DNA from: JAWXBM01 sp964470455
Lineage (GTDB): Bacteria; Pseudomonadota; Gammaproteobacteria; Xanthomonadales; SZUA-36
Reading direction: 5' to 3'
Length of the DNA: 36,125 nucleotides
Assembly: GCA_964470455.1 (NCBI GenBank)
Contig: CAYYCX010000036.1
Span: forward strand, 1-36,125
The notes beneath the pieces are model-generated. The model searched no databases and was not told where the DNA came from. It worked only from the letters and a program-made list of their open reading frames with translations. Both the position numbers and the translations under genes were made by a program. This document shows positions 17,013 through 24,381 of this stretch, in pieces. Within the stretch, counting starts at the first letter, position 1. Each line of letters begins with the position of its first letter.

Positions 17013-18735
17013 CGGCTTCGTCCTGCCCTGCCATGCCGATTTTCTCCAGGACGCGGGCGCGCAACTCAGGCCGCAAGATCTTGTTCATCGGGTTGCGCGG
17101 CAGTACATCGATGGTCTCCAGCCGCTGCGGCAGCTTGTACACCGCCACGCCCTTGGCCTTCAGCCACTCAGCCAGCTCCGCCACGGTGGGCAGCGTCTCA
17201 CTGCCGGGAACCACTACGGCACAGACGCGTTCACCCAGCGCCTCATCGGGAATGCCCACGGCCGCCGCATCGCGAAATGCCGGATGCCCGACCAGCAGGT
17301 CATCCAGTTCGGCCGGTGAAATATTCATGCCGCCGCGCACGATGATGTCCTTGCAGCGGCCGACGAAGCGGTAGTAAAGCGGCACTTCGCCCTCGCCAGC
17401 CAGTTCAAACAGGTCGCCGGTGCGGTAATAGCCCTGGTCATCAAAGGCATCTTTCGTAATTTCAGGAAGGTTGTAGTAACCGCTGAAAACATGCGCGCCC
17501 TGGCTGCGCAGCTCACCCACCCTGCCCGTGGTGGTGATTTCTTCCTCGGTCTCCGGGTCTACCAACCTGGTTTGCACCATGGATGCGGTAGCGCCGTCCC
17601 AGTGTATGCCCTTCACGCCCATGCGTGGAAAATAGCGCGCCCTCTCCTGCGGGTCGGGCACATGATAGTGCGCGCTGAACAGTGTCGGGCCTTCGGATGA
17701 ACCGTAGATATTGCAGATGTGGATTTGAAAACGGTTCCAGAATTCCTCGATCATCCACGGCGACAGTGGCGCCGCACCGGAGCCGATGGCGCGCAACGAG
17801 GACAGGTCGGAGATGTCCAGCAGTTCCGGTGTCTTGAGCACCATATTCAGAATCGATGGCGCAACAATGGTGTAGTTCACCTGCTCTTCGCCGATTTGAC
17901 GCAGGAAAATCTCCAGGTCAAACGGGTGATGCAGCACCAGCGTGCCGCACTGCAGCAACCAGGGGGTGACCAGCCCGAACGAGGCGATGTTCACCAGCGG
18001 AAACGGATTCAACAGGGTTTCGCCGTCCTGCAGTTCCGACAACTCCACCACCATGCGGCCATTGACCAGCCAGTGGTTGTGGTCGCGCGGCACGCCCTTG
18101 GGCCGCGCTTCGGTACCGGATGTCCAGAAAATCGTGAACAGTTCGGCAGCCTTCACCGGATTCTCTTTCCGGTACTGCGCTGCGGTTGCGGGGTCGGCGG
18201 CAGCCACCACGGCATCGAAATCGGTCGCGCCTGCCGGCGCATCACCCCCGACCACCAGCACCATGGGTTCGCGGCCACCCCAGTCCAGCTCCAGCGCCGT
18301 TCGAGCGTGGTCGTGCCTGCCAAAGCGGGCAACCGTGATCACCGCCCTGGGCTTGACGGTGTCGATGATGTAATTGAGCTCATAGGCACGATAGGGCATC
18401 ACTACCGGACTGATGATCAGGCCGATACGCGAACAGGCCAACGCCAGGATGGCGGTCTCCACCACGTTCGGCAGCTGATACGTGACGATATCGTCCTTGC
18501 GAAGGCCCACCGCAAGCAATGCCGAAGCCACGCGGTCCACTTCCTCACCAAGCTCACCCCAGGTGAGCCGTTGCGGTTCACGGCCATCCAGCGATGAACG
18601 GTTGGACGGGTCCACCAGGGCGGTACGGCCGGGGTGCTGGTTCCGGTTGCGCTGCAACAGGTCATCCAGCGTGAGATCGCCCCACCAGCCCCTGGCAGTG
18701 TAATCATCAACCCGGGCTTTGGGCGTCAGGAACAT
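17005..18735 (-). CDS. AMP-forming acyl-CoA ligase (aryl/cyclic-acid type)
   Basis: 576-residue ANL enzyme. Seen: the phosphate loop FWTSGTEARPKGVPR, which has Glu-Ala-Arg where Thr-Gly/Ser-x is usual, the adenine site NIYGSSEGP, GYYRTGDLFELAGEGEV, the hinge VGRCKDIIVRGGMNISPAEL, and LPRNPMNKILRPEL with the catalytic Lys. The GSSEGP and GGMNISP forms recall cyclohexanecarboxylate- and dihydroxybenzoate-type ligases, which act on cyclic acids. This is a weak hint that the cluster handles ring compounds. The ATG follows two 12-base repeats containing an in-frame TGA, so the start cannot lie further upstream. It is followed directly by the MFS gene. Confidence 0.87.
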   Translation of the reverse strand: MFLTPKARVDDYTARGWWGDLTLDDLLQRNRNQHPGRTALVDPSNRSSLDGREPQRLTWGELGEEVDRVASALLAVGLRKDDIVTYQLPNVVETAILALACSRIGLIISPVVMPYRAYELNYIIDTVKPRAVITVARFGRHDHARTALELDWGGREPMVLVVGGDAPAGATDFDAVVAAADPATAAQYRKENPVKAAELFTIFWTSGTEARPKGVPRDHNHWLVNGRMVVELSELQDGETLLNPFPLVNIASFGLVTPWLLQCGTLVLHHPFDLEIFLRQIGEEQVNYTIVAPSILNMVLKTPELLDISDLSSLRAIGSGAAPLSPWMIEEFWNRFQIHICNIYGSSEGPTLFSAHYHVPDPQERARYFPRMGVKGIHWDGATASMVQTRLVDPETEEEITTTGRVGELRSQGAHVFSGYYNLPEITKDAFDDQGYYRTGDLFELAGEGEVPLYYRFVGRCKDIIVRGGMNISPAELDDLLVGHPAFRDAAAVGIPDEALGERVCAVVVPGSETLPTVAELAEWLKAKGVAVYKLPQRLETIDVLPRNPMNKILRPELRARVLEKIGMAGQDEAGG

Positions 18736-18759
18736 GGCAGTGTCTCAGGCAGTGTTTCA
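18736..18759. repeat. 12-bp tandem repeat upstream of the 18735 start codon
   Basis: GGCAGTGTCTCA (18736-18747) and GGCAGTGTTTCA (18748-18759) differ at one base and abut the start codon of the ligase gene. On the coding strand each copy supplies an in-frame TGA. No better Shine-Dalgarno is seen nearby. Confidence 0.6.
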
Positions 18760-18802
18760 GGCCAGATCACAGGCGGAATGCACCCGCTCGCCTGCATCAG
18801 GT

Positions 18803-19243
18803 TCAGACCTCAGGGCGGGCCAGCAGCTCTTCGACTTCCGCGGACACACCCTGGCCAGCCATTTGCTGCTCGATCAGGCGGCCATCGTAATACTCCCGCC
18901 AGTTGAGGATCAGGCCGTCCCTGAATTCAAGCGTTCCGGCATAAGGCACCGCAATCCGCACACCATCATGGCGGATGAACTCATCCACGCCTTCCATCCA
19001 CACCGTGCTGCCGCTTTCCGCCACATCAAACAGGCGCCAGCGACCTTCCTTGATGGCTTTGGCCATGGCCTGCAGGGTTGAGCGCATGGCGTCCTTGCCT
19101 CGCAACGGCGGCTTCAAACCGCCCGTGTTGTACCAGGTGAAATCCTCGTGCAGGTGCACGAGGACTCCTTCAACGTCCAGCCTGCGCCAGGCGGCGATCA
19201 GGTCTTTCAGTGATTGGGTATTACGGCTCATCGAATCATTCAC
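18803..19243 (-). CDS. SnoaL-like/limonene-1,2-epoxide-hydrolase-like protein
   Basis: 146 residues with the NTF2-like cone fold pattern of the limonene-1,2-epoxide hydrolase and SnoaL group: LKDLIAAWRRLDVEGV, DFTWYNTGGLKPPLRGK (34-50), VPYAGTLEFRDGLILNWREY (99-118). In the hydrolase an Arg-x-Asp pair and a Trp-x-Asp pair act together. Here the matching positions read GVD (85-87) and WRE (115-117), so the Arg is missing and one Asp is Glu. Epoxide hydrolysis is thus doubtful; an isomerase, cyclase or binding role is as likely. The start is GTG at 19243 or ATG at 19231. It begins 8 bases after the receptor stop and is surely cotranscribed with it. Confidence 0.75.
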   Translation of the reverse strand: MNDSMSRNTQSLKDLIAAWRRLDVEGVLVHLHEDFTWYNTGGLKPPLRGKDAMRSTLQAMAKAIKEGRWRLFDVAESGSTVWMEGVDEFIRHDGVRIAVPYAGTLEFRDGLILNWREYYDGRLIEQQMAGQGVSAEVEELLARPEV

Positions 19244-19251
19244 CGCCGGGC

Positions 19252-21471
19252 TCAGAACGTCATCGCGACGCGCACGCCGTAGGTCTGCGGCGCGCCGAAT
19301 ATCGAGAATTCATCGCCCGCGAACGGGATGATGCTTACCCGGTACAACTCGTCCGTGGCGTTTTTCATATAGCCATACACCTGCCACTTGCCATCCGCGC
19401 TGCCGATGCCGGCGCGCAGGTCCAGCAGGCCGTAGCCCGGTTCCAGGTTGGTGTTGTCCGGGCCGTAGTACATCTTCGACTGGTAGCCGTACTGGATATT
19501 GCCCTGGAACTCCAGGTCATCGGAGAAAGGTACGTTCAGGTCCAGGCCGACATTGCCCTGGAACTCCGGCGTACGCTGGATGCGGTTGCCGCTGTAGTCG
19601 ATGCCGCGCAGCGGGTCGATGTAATTCTTGTATTCGGCTTCGATATAGGAAGCTGATGAATACAGGGAAACATTCTCGTGCAGCAGGAATTCAAACTCGC
19701 CTTCGATGCCTTTGATGGTGGCGTCGGCGGCATTGGCTACCACCAGCACCAGGTTCACGTCATCCAGCAGTTCCACCTGCAGGTCTTCGAAGTCGGTGTA
19801 GAACGCCGCCAGATTGAGGCGCACACGGCGGTCGAACAATTCCGATTTGAAGCCCACTTCGTAGTTCCAGGCGGTTTCCGGCTCGTACGGGGTGGAGGCA
19901 GCAATCGCGTTGGCCGCGCCACCCTGCCAGCCGCCGCCCTTGAAGCCCTTGGCCACCGAGAAGTACAGCAACTGGGAATCCGCAACCTGCCAATCCAGGA
20001 TGGCCTTGGGTGTGAACTCATTCCAGGATTCCTTGGTATTCACCAGGAACGGACCGAGCAGCGGTGCGGTGGACAGCACGCCGCCAGGACGTCCATAGCT
20101 GTACTCAACTGCCTCGACATCCCATGTCTTGCGGTCTTCGGTGTAGCGCCCGCCGAGTGACAGGGTGAGTGTGTCAGTCAGGTCAAAGTTCACATCGCCA
20201 AAGATGGCGTAGTTCTTGGAGATACCCGTCTGGATATATTCGTTGTCACCATCGAGAACGTCGCCGGTACTGCCGGCGCCACCGGGCAGGAATGAGGTAG
20301 CGGTGTTGCGGCTGGTGCGGTCGGTATCATCATCCAGGTAATACAGCCCGACCAGCCAGCGCAGCCGCTGGTCCTGCTCGGAGGCGAAACGCAGTTCCTG
20401 GGTCAAACCGGTGTTGTCTTCCGTCTGGGTCAATACGGAGCTGGTCAGTGAAGGCGGCGATCCCGCGCCGGCCTGGCTCCAGGCCTGGTCGGCTTCGCCG
20501 TTGCGTATCGCTCCCAGGTAGGTCATGTTGACAGCACCCAGGTCCCAGTCAAAACGCGCCGTGATGCCGGAGGTATCCTTCTTTGCCCATTGCGCATACG
20601 GAGAATGGTTGGTGCGAGGGTCTGATGAAACGGCGCTCGTCACAGGCCCAATGCCGGGCGAAAATGGATTGTCCACGGCGTGCCGGGAAGGCCCGTGGCC
20701 GGTGTCGGTGCTGCCGTCCACGATGAGCTCAAAGGTCATGTCTTCGTTCGGGTTCCACAGCAAAGAGCCGCGTGCCGCATAGGATTCGAGATCTTCCATC
20801 TCGTAGCCGGCCACCACATTCCTGGCATAACCGTCATGTTTGTTCTGGTAGAAAGCAAAACGCACCGCGGCATTCTCGCTCAGCGGGCCTGTGACGTGCC
20901 CGCCGCTGCTGATGGCGCCATAGTCGCCTACCGCAAGGTAACCGGAACCGCCCATTTCGAATTGTGGCTTCGCAGTAGTCAGGTTCAGCGCGCCACCCAC
21001 CACGTTCTTGCCGAACAGCGTGCCCTGCGGGCCGCGCAGTACTTCCAGCCGCTCCAGGTCAAAGATCGGTGGCGTGGACGCGCCGCGACGGCCGATATAA
21101 ACCTCATCGAGGAAGTAACCTACCGAGGCGTCGGCCGTGGCGCCGTTCAGGCGTACCGTGCCCACGCCGCGAATGAAGATTTCCGACTCGATGTTGTTCT
21201 GTGACTGGATGGTCATGCTGGGGACTTTGCCGACCAGCTGCATCAGGTCATAAATCTGGTCTTCACCCAGCTTCTCGCCGCTGAACGCAGTTACGGCGAT
21301 GGGCACGTCCTGCAGGTTTTCTGTAACCTTCCGGGCCGAGACCACGACCTCTTCCAATGCCGGGCGCTGGGACTTCGGGGCATCGGTATCTGTCTGGGAA
21401 AATGCCAGGCTTGGCATGAAAGCCGCCAGGGCCAGTACGGGTAACACTTGGTTCAGTACTTTCGTGCGCAT
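19252..21471 (-). CDS. TonB-dependent outer-membrane receptor
   Basis: 739 residues. A signal peptide (1-24, ending AFS) is followed by a TonB box-like segment LEEVVVSARK (39-48) and a plug domain with EIFIRGVGTVR and LEVLRGPQGTLFGKNVVGGA. The rest is a beta barrel rich in alternating aromatic strands, ending in a terminal Phe (YGVRVAMTF) as expected for barrel insertion. It takes up a bulky substrate with TonB energy. No Fe-uptake genes are nearby, and the neighbours are CoA-based catabolic genes, so a hydrophobic organic substrate is more likely than a siderophore. A GTG/ATG frame extends to 21495, but the ATG at 21471 has GGAGG four bases upstream and begins the signal peptide. Confidence 0.92.
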   Translation of the reverse strand: MRTKVLNQVLPVLALAAFMPSLAFSQTDTDAPKSQRPALEEVVVSARKVTENLQDVPIAVTAFSGEKLGEDQIYDLMQLVGKVPSMTIQSQNNIESEIFIRGVGTVRLNGATADASVGYFLDEVYIGRRGASTPPIFDLERLEVLRGPQGTLFGKNVVGGALNLTTAKPQFEMGGSGYLAVGDYGAISSGGHVTGPLSENAAVRFAFYQNKHDGYARNVVAGYEMEDLESYAARGSLLWNPNEDMTFELIVDGSTDTGHGPSRHAVDNPFSPGIGPVTSAVSSDPRTNHSPYAQWAKKDTSGITARFDWDLGAVNMTYLGAIRNGEADQAWSQAGAGSPPSLTSSVLTQTEDNTGLTQELRFASEQDQRLRWLVGLYYLDDDTDRTSRNTATSFLPGGAGSTGDVLDGDNEYIQTGISKNYAIFGDVNFDLTDTLTLSLGGRYTEDRKTWDVEAVEYSYGRPGGVLSTAPLLGPFLVNTKESWNEFTPKAILDWQVADSQLLYFSVAKGFKGGGWQGGAANAIAASTPYEPETAWNYEVGFKSELFDRRVRLNLAAFYTDFEDLQVELLDDVNLVLVVANAADATIKGIEGEFEFLLHENVSLYSSASYIEAEYKNYIDPLRGIDYSGNRIQRTPEFQGNVGLDLNVPFSDDLEFQGNIQYGYQSKMYYGPDNTNLEPGYGLLDLRAGIGSADGKWQVYGYMKNATDELYRVSIIPFAGDEFSIFGAPQTYGVRVAMTF

Positions 21472-21513
21472 ATATCCTCCATGCGAAACACGCAATAATG
21501 GGATCTAGGTCTT

Positions 21514-21544
21514 TTTATAAAAGCTTGTTAGTCTATTTATACAA
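21514..21544 (-). promoter_or_regulatory. Candidate promoter of the TonB receptor operon
   Basis: On the - strand TTGTAT (21544-21539) and TATAAA (21519-21514) lie 19 bases apart; TTATAA one base earlier gives an 18-base spacer. The receptor ATG is about 43 bases downstream of the -10. The inverted repeat at 21522-21547 covers the -35 and spacer, a place where a repressor would block polymerase. Confidence 0.35.
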
Positions 21545-21547
21545 GCT
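21522..21547. promoter_or_regulatory. Inverted repeat, candidate operator for the receptor operon
   Basis: AGCTTGT (21522-21528) and ACAAGCT (21541-21547) are perfect reverse complements with a 12-base AT-rich spacer. The site lies within the candidate promoter. No regulator gene adjoins it, so the protein that would bind is unknown. Confidence 0.4.
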
Positions 21548-21549
21548 GC

Positions 21550-21616
21550 GGAGCAGGGTTTCAAGTGGTGGAGGTACTATTTTTCATTCCTGCTCCTGCC
21601 AGGTTGCCACCACTTG
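21550..21616. repeat. Two interleaved inverted repeats (pseudoknot order)
   Basis: GGAGCAGG (21550-21557) pairs with CCTGCTCC (21589-21596), and CAAGTGGTGG (21562-21571) pairs with CCACCACTTG (21607-21616). Both are perfect. The arms are interleaved in the order A-B-A'-B', the topology of an H-type pseudoknot in RNA. No known riboswitch motif was recognised. Within the 359-base gap (21472-21830) this block lies between the receptor promoter and the MaoC promoter. Confidence 0.5.
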
Positions 21617-21635
21617 CAGGTTGGAGGTGTTTTTT

Positions 21636-21662
21636 GGAAACCCCTGGATTTTCAGGGTTTCC
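21636..21662. repeat. Hairpin in the receptor-MaoC intergenic region
   Basis: GGAAACCC (21636-21643) is matched by GGTTTCC ending at 21662. With one bulged C the stem extends through CTG/CAG to about 10 pairs around the loop GATTTT. A T-run precedes it on the + strand and no T-run follows on either strand, so it is not a standard terminator. Confidence 0.5.
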
Positions 21663-21718
21663 GCGGCATATGGACGCGCCGCCATTTTCGATGGTTGCAA
21701 ATCATTGAAAAGCAAGCC

Positions 21719-21750
21719 AAACAAATTACGCACTTTTTCCCAATTTGTTT
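21719..21750. promoter_or_regulatory. Inverted repeat overlapping the MaoC promoter
   Basis: AAACAAATT (21719-21727) and AATTTGTTT (21742-21750) are perfect 9-base reverse complements with a 14-base spacer. The right arm covers the candidate -35 of the MaoC promoter, so it may be an operator. Confidence 0.4.
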
Positions 21751-21773
21751 TATTGGGCATGCTCTGATAATTC
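21745..21773 (+). promoter_or_regulatory. Candidate promoter of the MaoC gene
   Basis: TTGTTT (21745-21750) and TAATTC (21768-21773) with a 17-base spacer; the -10 is preceded by TGA, as in an extended -10. The matches are modest. The leader to the ATG would be about 50 bases. Confidence 0.3.
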
Positions 21774-21830
21774 AGTGACGAATTGAACAGAGTTTCCTGA
21801 AATTAATCGCACTCGTTTTCACATGATGGA

Positions 21831-22310
21831 ATGAACATGACAAATCAAGCCCCCTCGGAAATTTCCCGCGAACAACTCAAAGACTACATCGGCAAAACCC
21901 GAACTTCGGACAGCTGGATGACGATCACCCAGGACATGATCGATGCTTTTGCCGATGCCACTTTTGACCACCAATTCATTCACGTCGATCCGGAGCGTGC
22001 CAGCCAGACGCCTTTCGGCACGACGATTGCGCATGGATTTTTCACCCTGTCGCTGGTGCCCAAATTGATGGAATCCGTGCCTCTCACTCCACGCGGCGTG
22101 GTGATGGGCGTGAACTACGGCCTGAACAAGGTGCGTTTTCCCAACCCCGTAAAGGTCAATTCCAGAATTCGCGCGGTGGCAACCCTGAAGGAGCTGGTGA
22201 ACCCGGCCCCTGACCGCGTGCTGTTGACCAGCGAGGTGGTGGTGGAGATCGAAGGCGAAACCAAGCCCGCTGTCGTGGCGGAATCGCTGGCGCTGCTGGT
22301 GTTCGGCTGA
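21831..22310 (+). CDS. MaoC-type enoyl-CoA hydratase
   Basis: 159 residues forming one hot-dog fold. The hydratase-2 motif is ADATFDHQFIHVDPERA (41-57), with catalytic Asp46 and His51 at the D-x4-H spacing of PhaJ and related (R)-specific enoyl-CoA hydratases. TTIAHGFFTLSL (64-75) completes the site. It should add water to a 2-enoyl-CoA to give the (3R)-hydroxyacyl-CoA, which is the expected substrate of the MFE-2-like SDR at 14695. The ATG at 21831 and another at 21837 are both possible; a weak GGA precedes them. It is divergent from the receptor operon and converges on the hydroxyproline operon with only 2 bases between the stops. Confidence 0.88.
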   Translation: MNMTNQAPSEISREQLKDYIGKTRTSDSWMTITQDMIDAFADATFDHQFIHVDPERASQTPFGTTIAHGFFTLSLVPKLMESVPLTPRGVVMGVNYGLNKVRFPNPVKVNSRIRAVATLKELVNPAPDRVLLTSEVVVEIEGETKPAVVAESLALLVFG

Positions 22311-22312
22311 CC

Positions 22313-23362
22313 TCAGGCCGGGCTTCGAGTACCGACATGCAAGCCGCGCGGCAAAGGGTCGCGCGGGTCCAGCACGAACTGGTGATGGCCGGTGAGTGAA
22401 GCGCTGCCGGTCACTTCGGGAATCACCGCGCGCGTTCCGCCCACGAGGGTTTCCTCGAGGCAACGGACGCGAAAGCGCGTACCGATGATGCTTTCGATTT
22501 CAAGCATCTCGCCCAGGCCCAGTTCACCCCGCGTCCAGTGAATGGCCGCGCGGCCGCTGACGCCAGTACCGGTGGGGCTGCGGTCCAGCTGGCCATCGGC
22601 GAACACGCAGGCATTGCGTGACCGGCCCGGCGTCTCAGCGGACGTTTCAGCGGGCGTCTCACCGGACTTCACGAATATGCAGCCGTAAAGAAAATTCAGG
22701 TCATCATCGCCGGCCGGGTGCTCGATGCGGTAATGGGCGCTGACGGCCTCTTTGATCTTTTGGGCCTGCTCAACCAGCCTGGGCGCTTCCTCGGGAAGCA
22801 ACCGGAAACCCAGCGCCTCCGCATCGACGTAGGCGTAAAAAGCGCCGCCGAATGCAATCGTCGTGTCCACCACCCGCCCATCCACGCTCACCGAGTAATG
22901 CGGCTCGAGCACAAACGAGGGCACGTTGCAAAAGGACACCTCACGCACGCATCCACCTTCATTCAGGTGCGCCCGTGCAACCACCTGCCCGGCGGGCGTG
23001 TCGATTCGAATCGCTGCGGGATCAGCCACCGGGAACAACTGCTGTTCAACCGCGGCGGTCGCAAGCGCAATGATGGCATGGCCACACATGGTGCTGTAGC
23101 CGCCGTTATGCAGGAACAGCGCGCCTGTGTCACCGTCAGCGGTGACCGGTGGCGTGAGCACGGCGCCATACATTTCGCTGTGACCGCGGGGTTCCCGCAT
23201 CAGCAGCTTGCGGTAGTCATCCAGATTTTCAGCCATGAACCGGCGCCGGGCCAGCATGCTGTCGCCGGGAACTTCCGGCAGGCCCGAAGTGATGATGCGC
23301 AGCGGCTCACCCGCTGTGTGGTAATCCAGCGTGGTAATGAGCGCGCTTTCCGGCATGGCCAC
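22313..23362 (-). CDS. trans-3-hydroxy-L-proline dehydratase (proline racemase family)
   Basis: 349 residues of the proline racemase superfamily. The first catalytic position is Cys93 in TMCGHAI. The second, which is Cys in racemases and epimerases, is Thr264 in DRSPTGTG. The Cys/Thr pair is the known mark of trans-3-hydroxy-L-proline dehydratases, which form delta-1-pyrroline-2-carboxylate. No reductase for that product is in the window. An in-frame 12-base triplicate encodes a GETPAETSAETPG loop (234-246). The start is GTG at 23362, 2 bases after the epimerase stop, or ATG at 23356. It is the last gene of the hydroxyproline operon, next to its epimerase paralogue. Confidence 0.85.
   Translation of the reverse strand: MAMPESALITTLDYHTAGEPLRIITSGLPEVPGDSMLARRRFMAENLDDYRKLLMREPRGHSEMYGAVLTPPVTADGDTGALFLHNGGYSTMCGHAIIALATAAVEQQLFPVADPAAIRIDTPAGQVVARAHLNEGGCVREVSFCNVPSFVLEPHYSVSVDGRVVDTTIAFGGAFYAYVDAEALGFRLLPEEAPRLVEQAQKIKEAVSAHYRIEHPAGDDDLNFLYGCIFVKSGETPAETSAETPGRSRNACVFADGQLDRSPTGTGVSGRAAIHWTRGELGLGEMLEIESIIGTRFRVRCLEETLVGGTRAVIPEVTGSASLTGHHQFVLDPRDPLPRGLHVGTRSPA
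22629..22664. repeat. 12-bp in-frame triplicate inside the dehydratase gene
   Basis: GGCGTCTCAGCG, GACGTTTCAGCG and GGCGTCTCACCG follow one another at 22629-22664. Read on the coding strand they give repeated Glu-Thr-Pro/Ser-Ala units, an added flexible loop between the domains. It looks like slippage expansion. Confidence 0.6.
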
Positions 23363-23364
23363 GA

Positions 23365-24381
23365 TCAGCTGACCAGGAATCCCTGCCAGTAGGGGTCATC
23401 CTGAGGATCAACGGTGATGCGGTTGCGGCCGTATAGCCGCGCCCAACCTTCGATGCTGGGCACGATGGCCGGATGATCGCCCAGCATGGTCTGTGCTTCC
23501 ACGCGGCCGGTAAACTGGCTGCCGATGTAGGATTCATGCACGAACACGTCGCCCGGGCCGAGCTCTCCGCGCGCCGCCAGCTGCGCCATGCGGGCTGAAG
23601 TGCCGGTGCCGCAGGGCGAGCGGTCGATGGCCTGGTCGCCGTAAAACACCGCGTTACGGGCGTGGGAGTCCGGCTTGAGGGGTTTGCCGGTCCACAGCAA
23701 ATGGCTGAGTCCGTTGATGCGCGCATCCTGCGGGTGCACGAATTCGTAGCGCTGGTTGAGGCGCTGGCGCAGCAATGGACTGATACGAACGATATCCGCG
23801 GCACTGAGATCGGAAAGGTCAGCATAACCATCCTGCGGCTCGACGATGGCGTAGAAATTTCCACCATAAGCCACATCGACCTTCAGCATGCCACCCAGCT
23901 CGGGGCATTCGACTTCAAGGGCTTGTGCGTGCAGGTAGGAGGGAATATTGGTCAGGCGCACGGATTTGACCTTGCCACCTTCCTGTTTGTAGCGGGCTTC
24001 TACCTTGCCCGCGGGAGTTTCCAGCACCAGCAACCCCGGCTCGCGCGGCTGCGCCAGTCCGTGCTCTATCGCAATCGTCACCGTGCCTATGGTGCCGTGG
24101 CCGCACATCGGCAAACAGCCAGAGGTTTCAATGAACAGCACGCCGATATCGCAGTCGTCGCGGGTGCTGGGATAGAGAATGCTGCCGGACATCATGGCGT
24201 GGCCGCGTGGTTCAAACATCAGCGCCGTGCGTATCCAGTCATATTCACGCAGGAAATGCAGGCGCCGCTCTGCCATGCTGTTGCCTTCCAGTGAGGGCCC
24301 GCCGTCAGCCACCAGCCGCACCGGATTTCCGCATGTGTGGGCGTCGATGCAGTCGAACTGGAAAGCCCTGTCAGGCTGCAT
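23365..24381 (-). CDS. 4-hydroxyproline 2-epimerase
   Basis: 338 residues of the proline racemase superfamily, with both catalytic cysteines: Cys93 in LPMCGHGTIG and Cys257 in DRSPCGTG. The substrate-side pattern and the operon partners point to 4-hydroxyproline 2-epimerase (trans-4-hydroxy-L-proline to cis-4-hydroxy-D-proline) and not proline racemase. The frame is open upstream to 24534. The ATG at 24381 begins the conserved FDCIDAHTCGNPVRLV region and has AAGGAG about 9 bases upstream, so it is chosen. It overlaps the end of the FAD dehydrogenase gene by 11 bases. That enzyme would oxidise its D-product. Confidence 0.9.
   Translation of the reverse strand: MQPDRAFQFDCIDAHTCGNPVRLVADGGPSLEGNSMAERRLHFLREYDWIRTALMFEPRGHAMMSGSILYPSTRDDCDIGVLFIETSGCLPMCGHGTIGTVTIAIEHGLAQPREPGLLVLETPAGKVEARYKQEGGKVKSVRLTNIPSYLHAQALEVECPELGGMLKVDVAYGGNFYAIVEPQDGYADLSDLSAADIVRISPLLRQRLNQRYEFVHPQDARINGLSHLLWTGKPLKPDSHARNAVFYGDQAIDRSPCGTGTSARMAQLAARGELGPGDVFVHESYIGSQFTGRVEAQTMLGDHPAIVPSIEGWARLYGRNRITVDPQDDPYWQGFLVS

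Noticed and set aside
21636..21662. Intrinsic terminator in the receptor-MaoC gap
   Set aside because: The hairpin has a T-run on its 5' side only and no T-run follows the stem on either strand.
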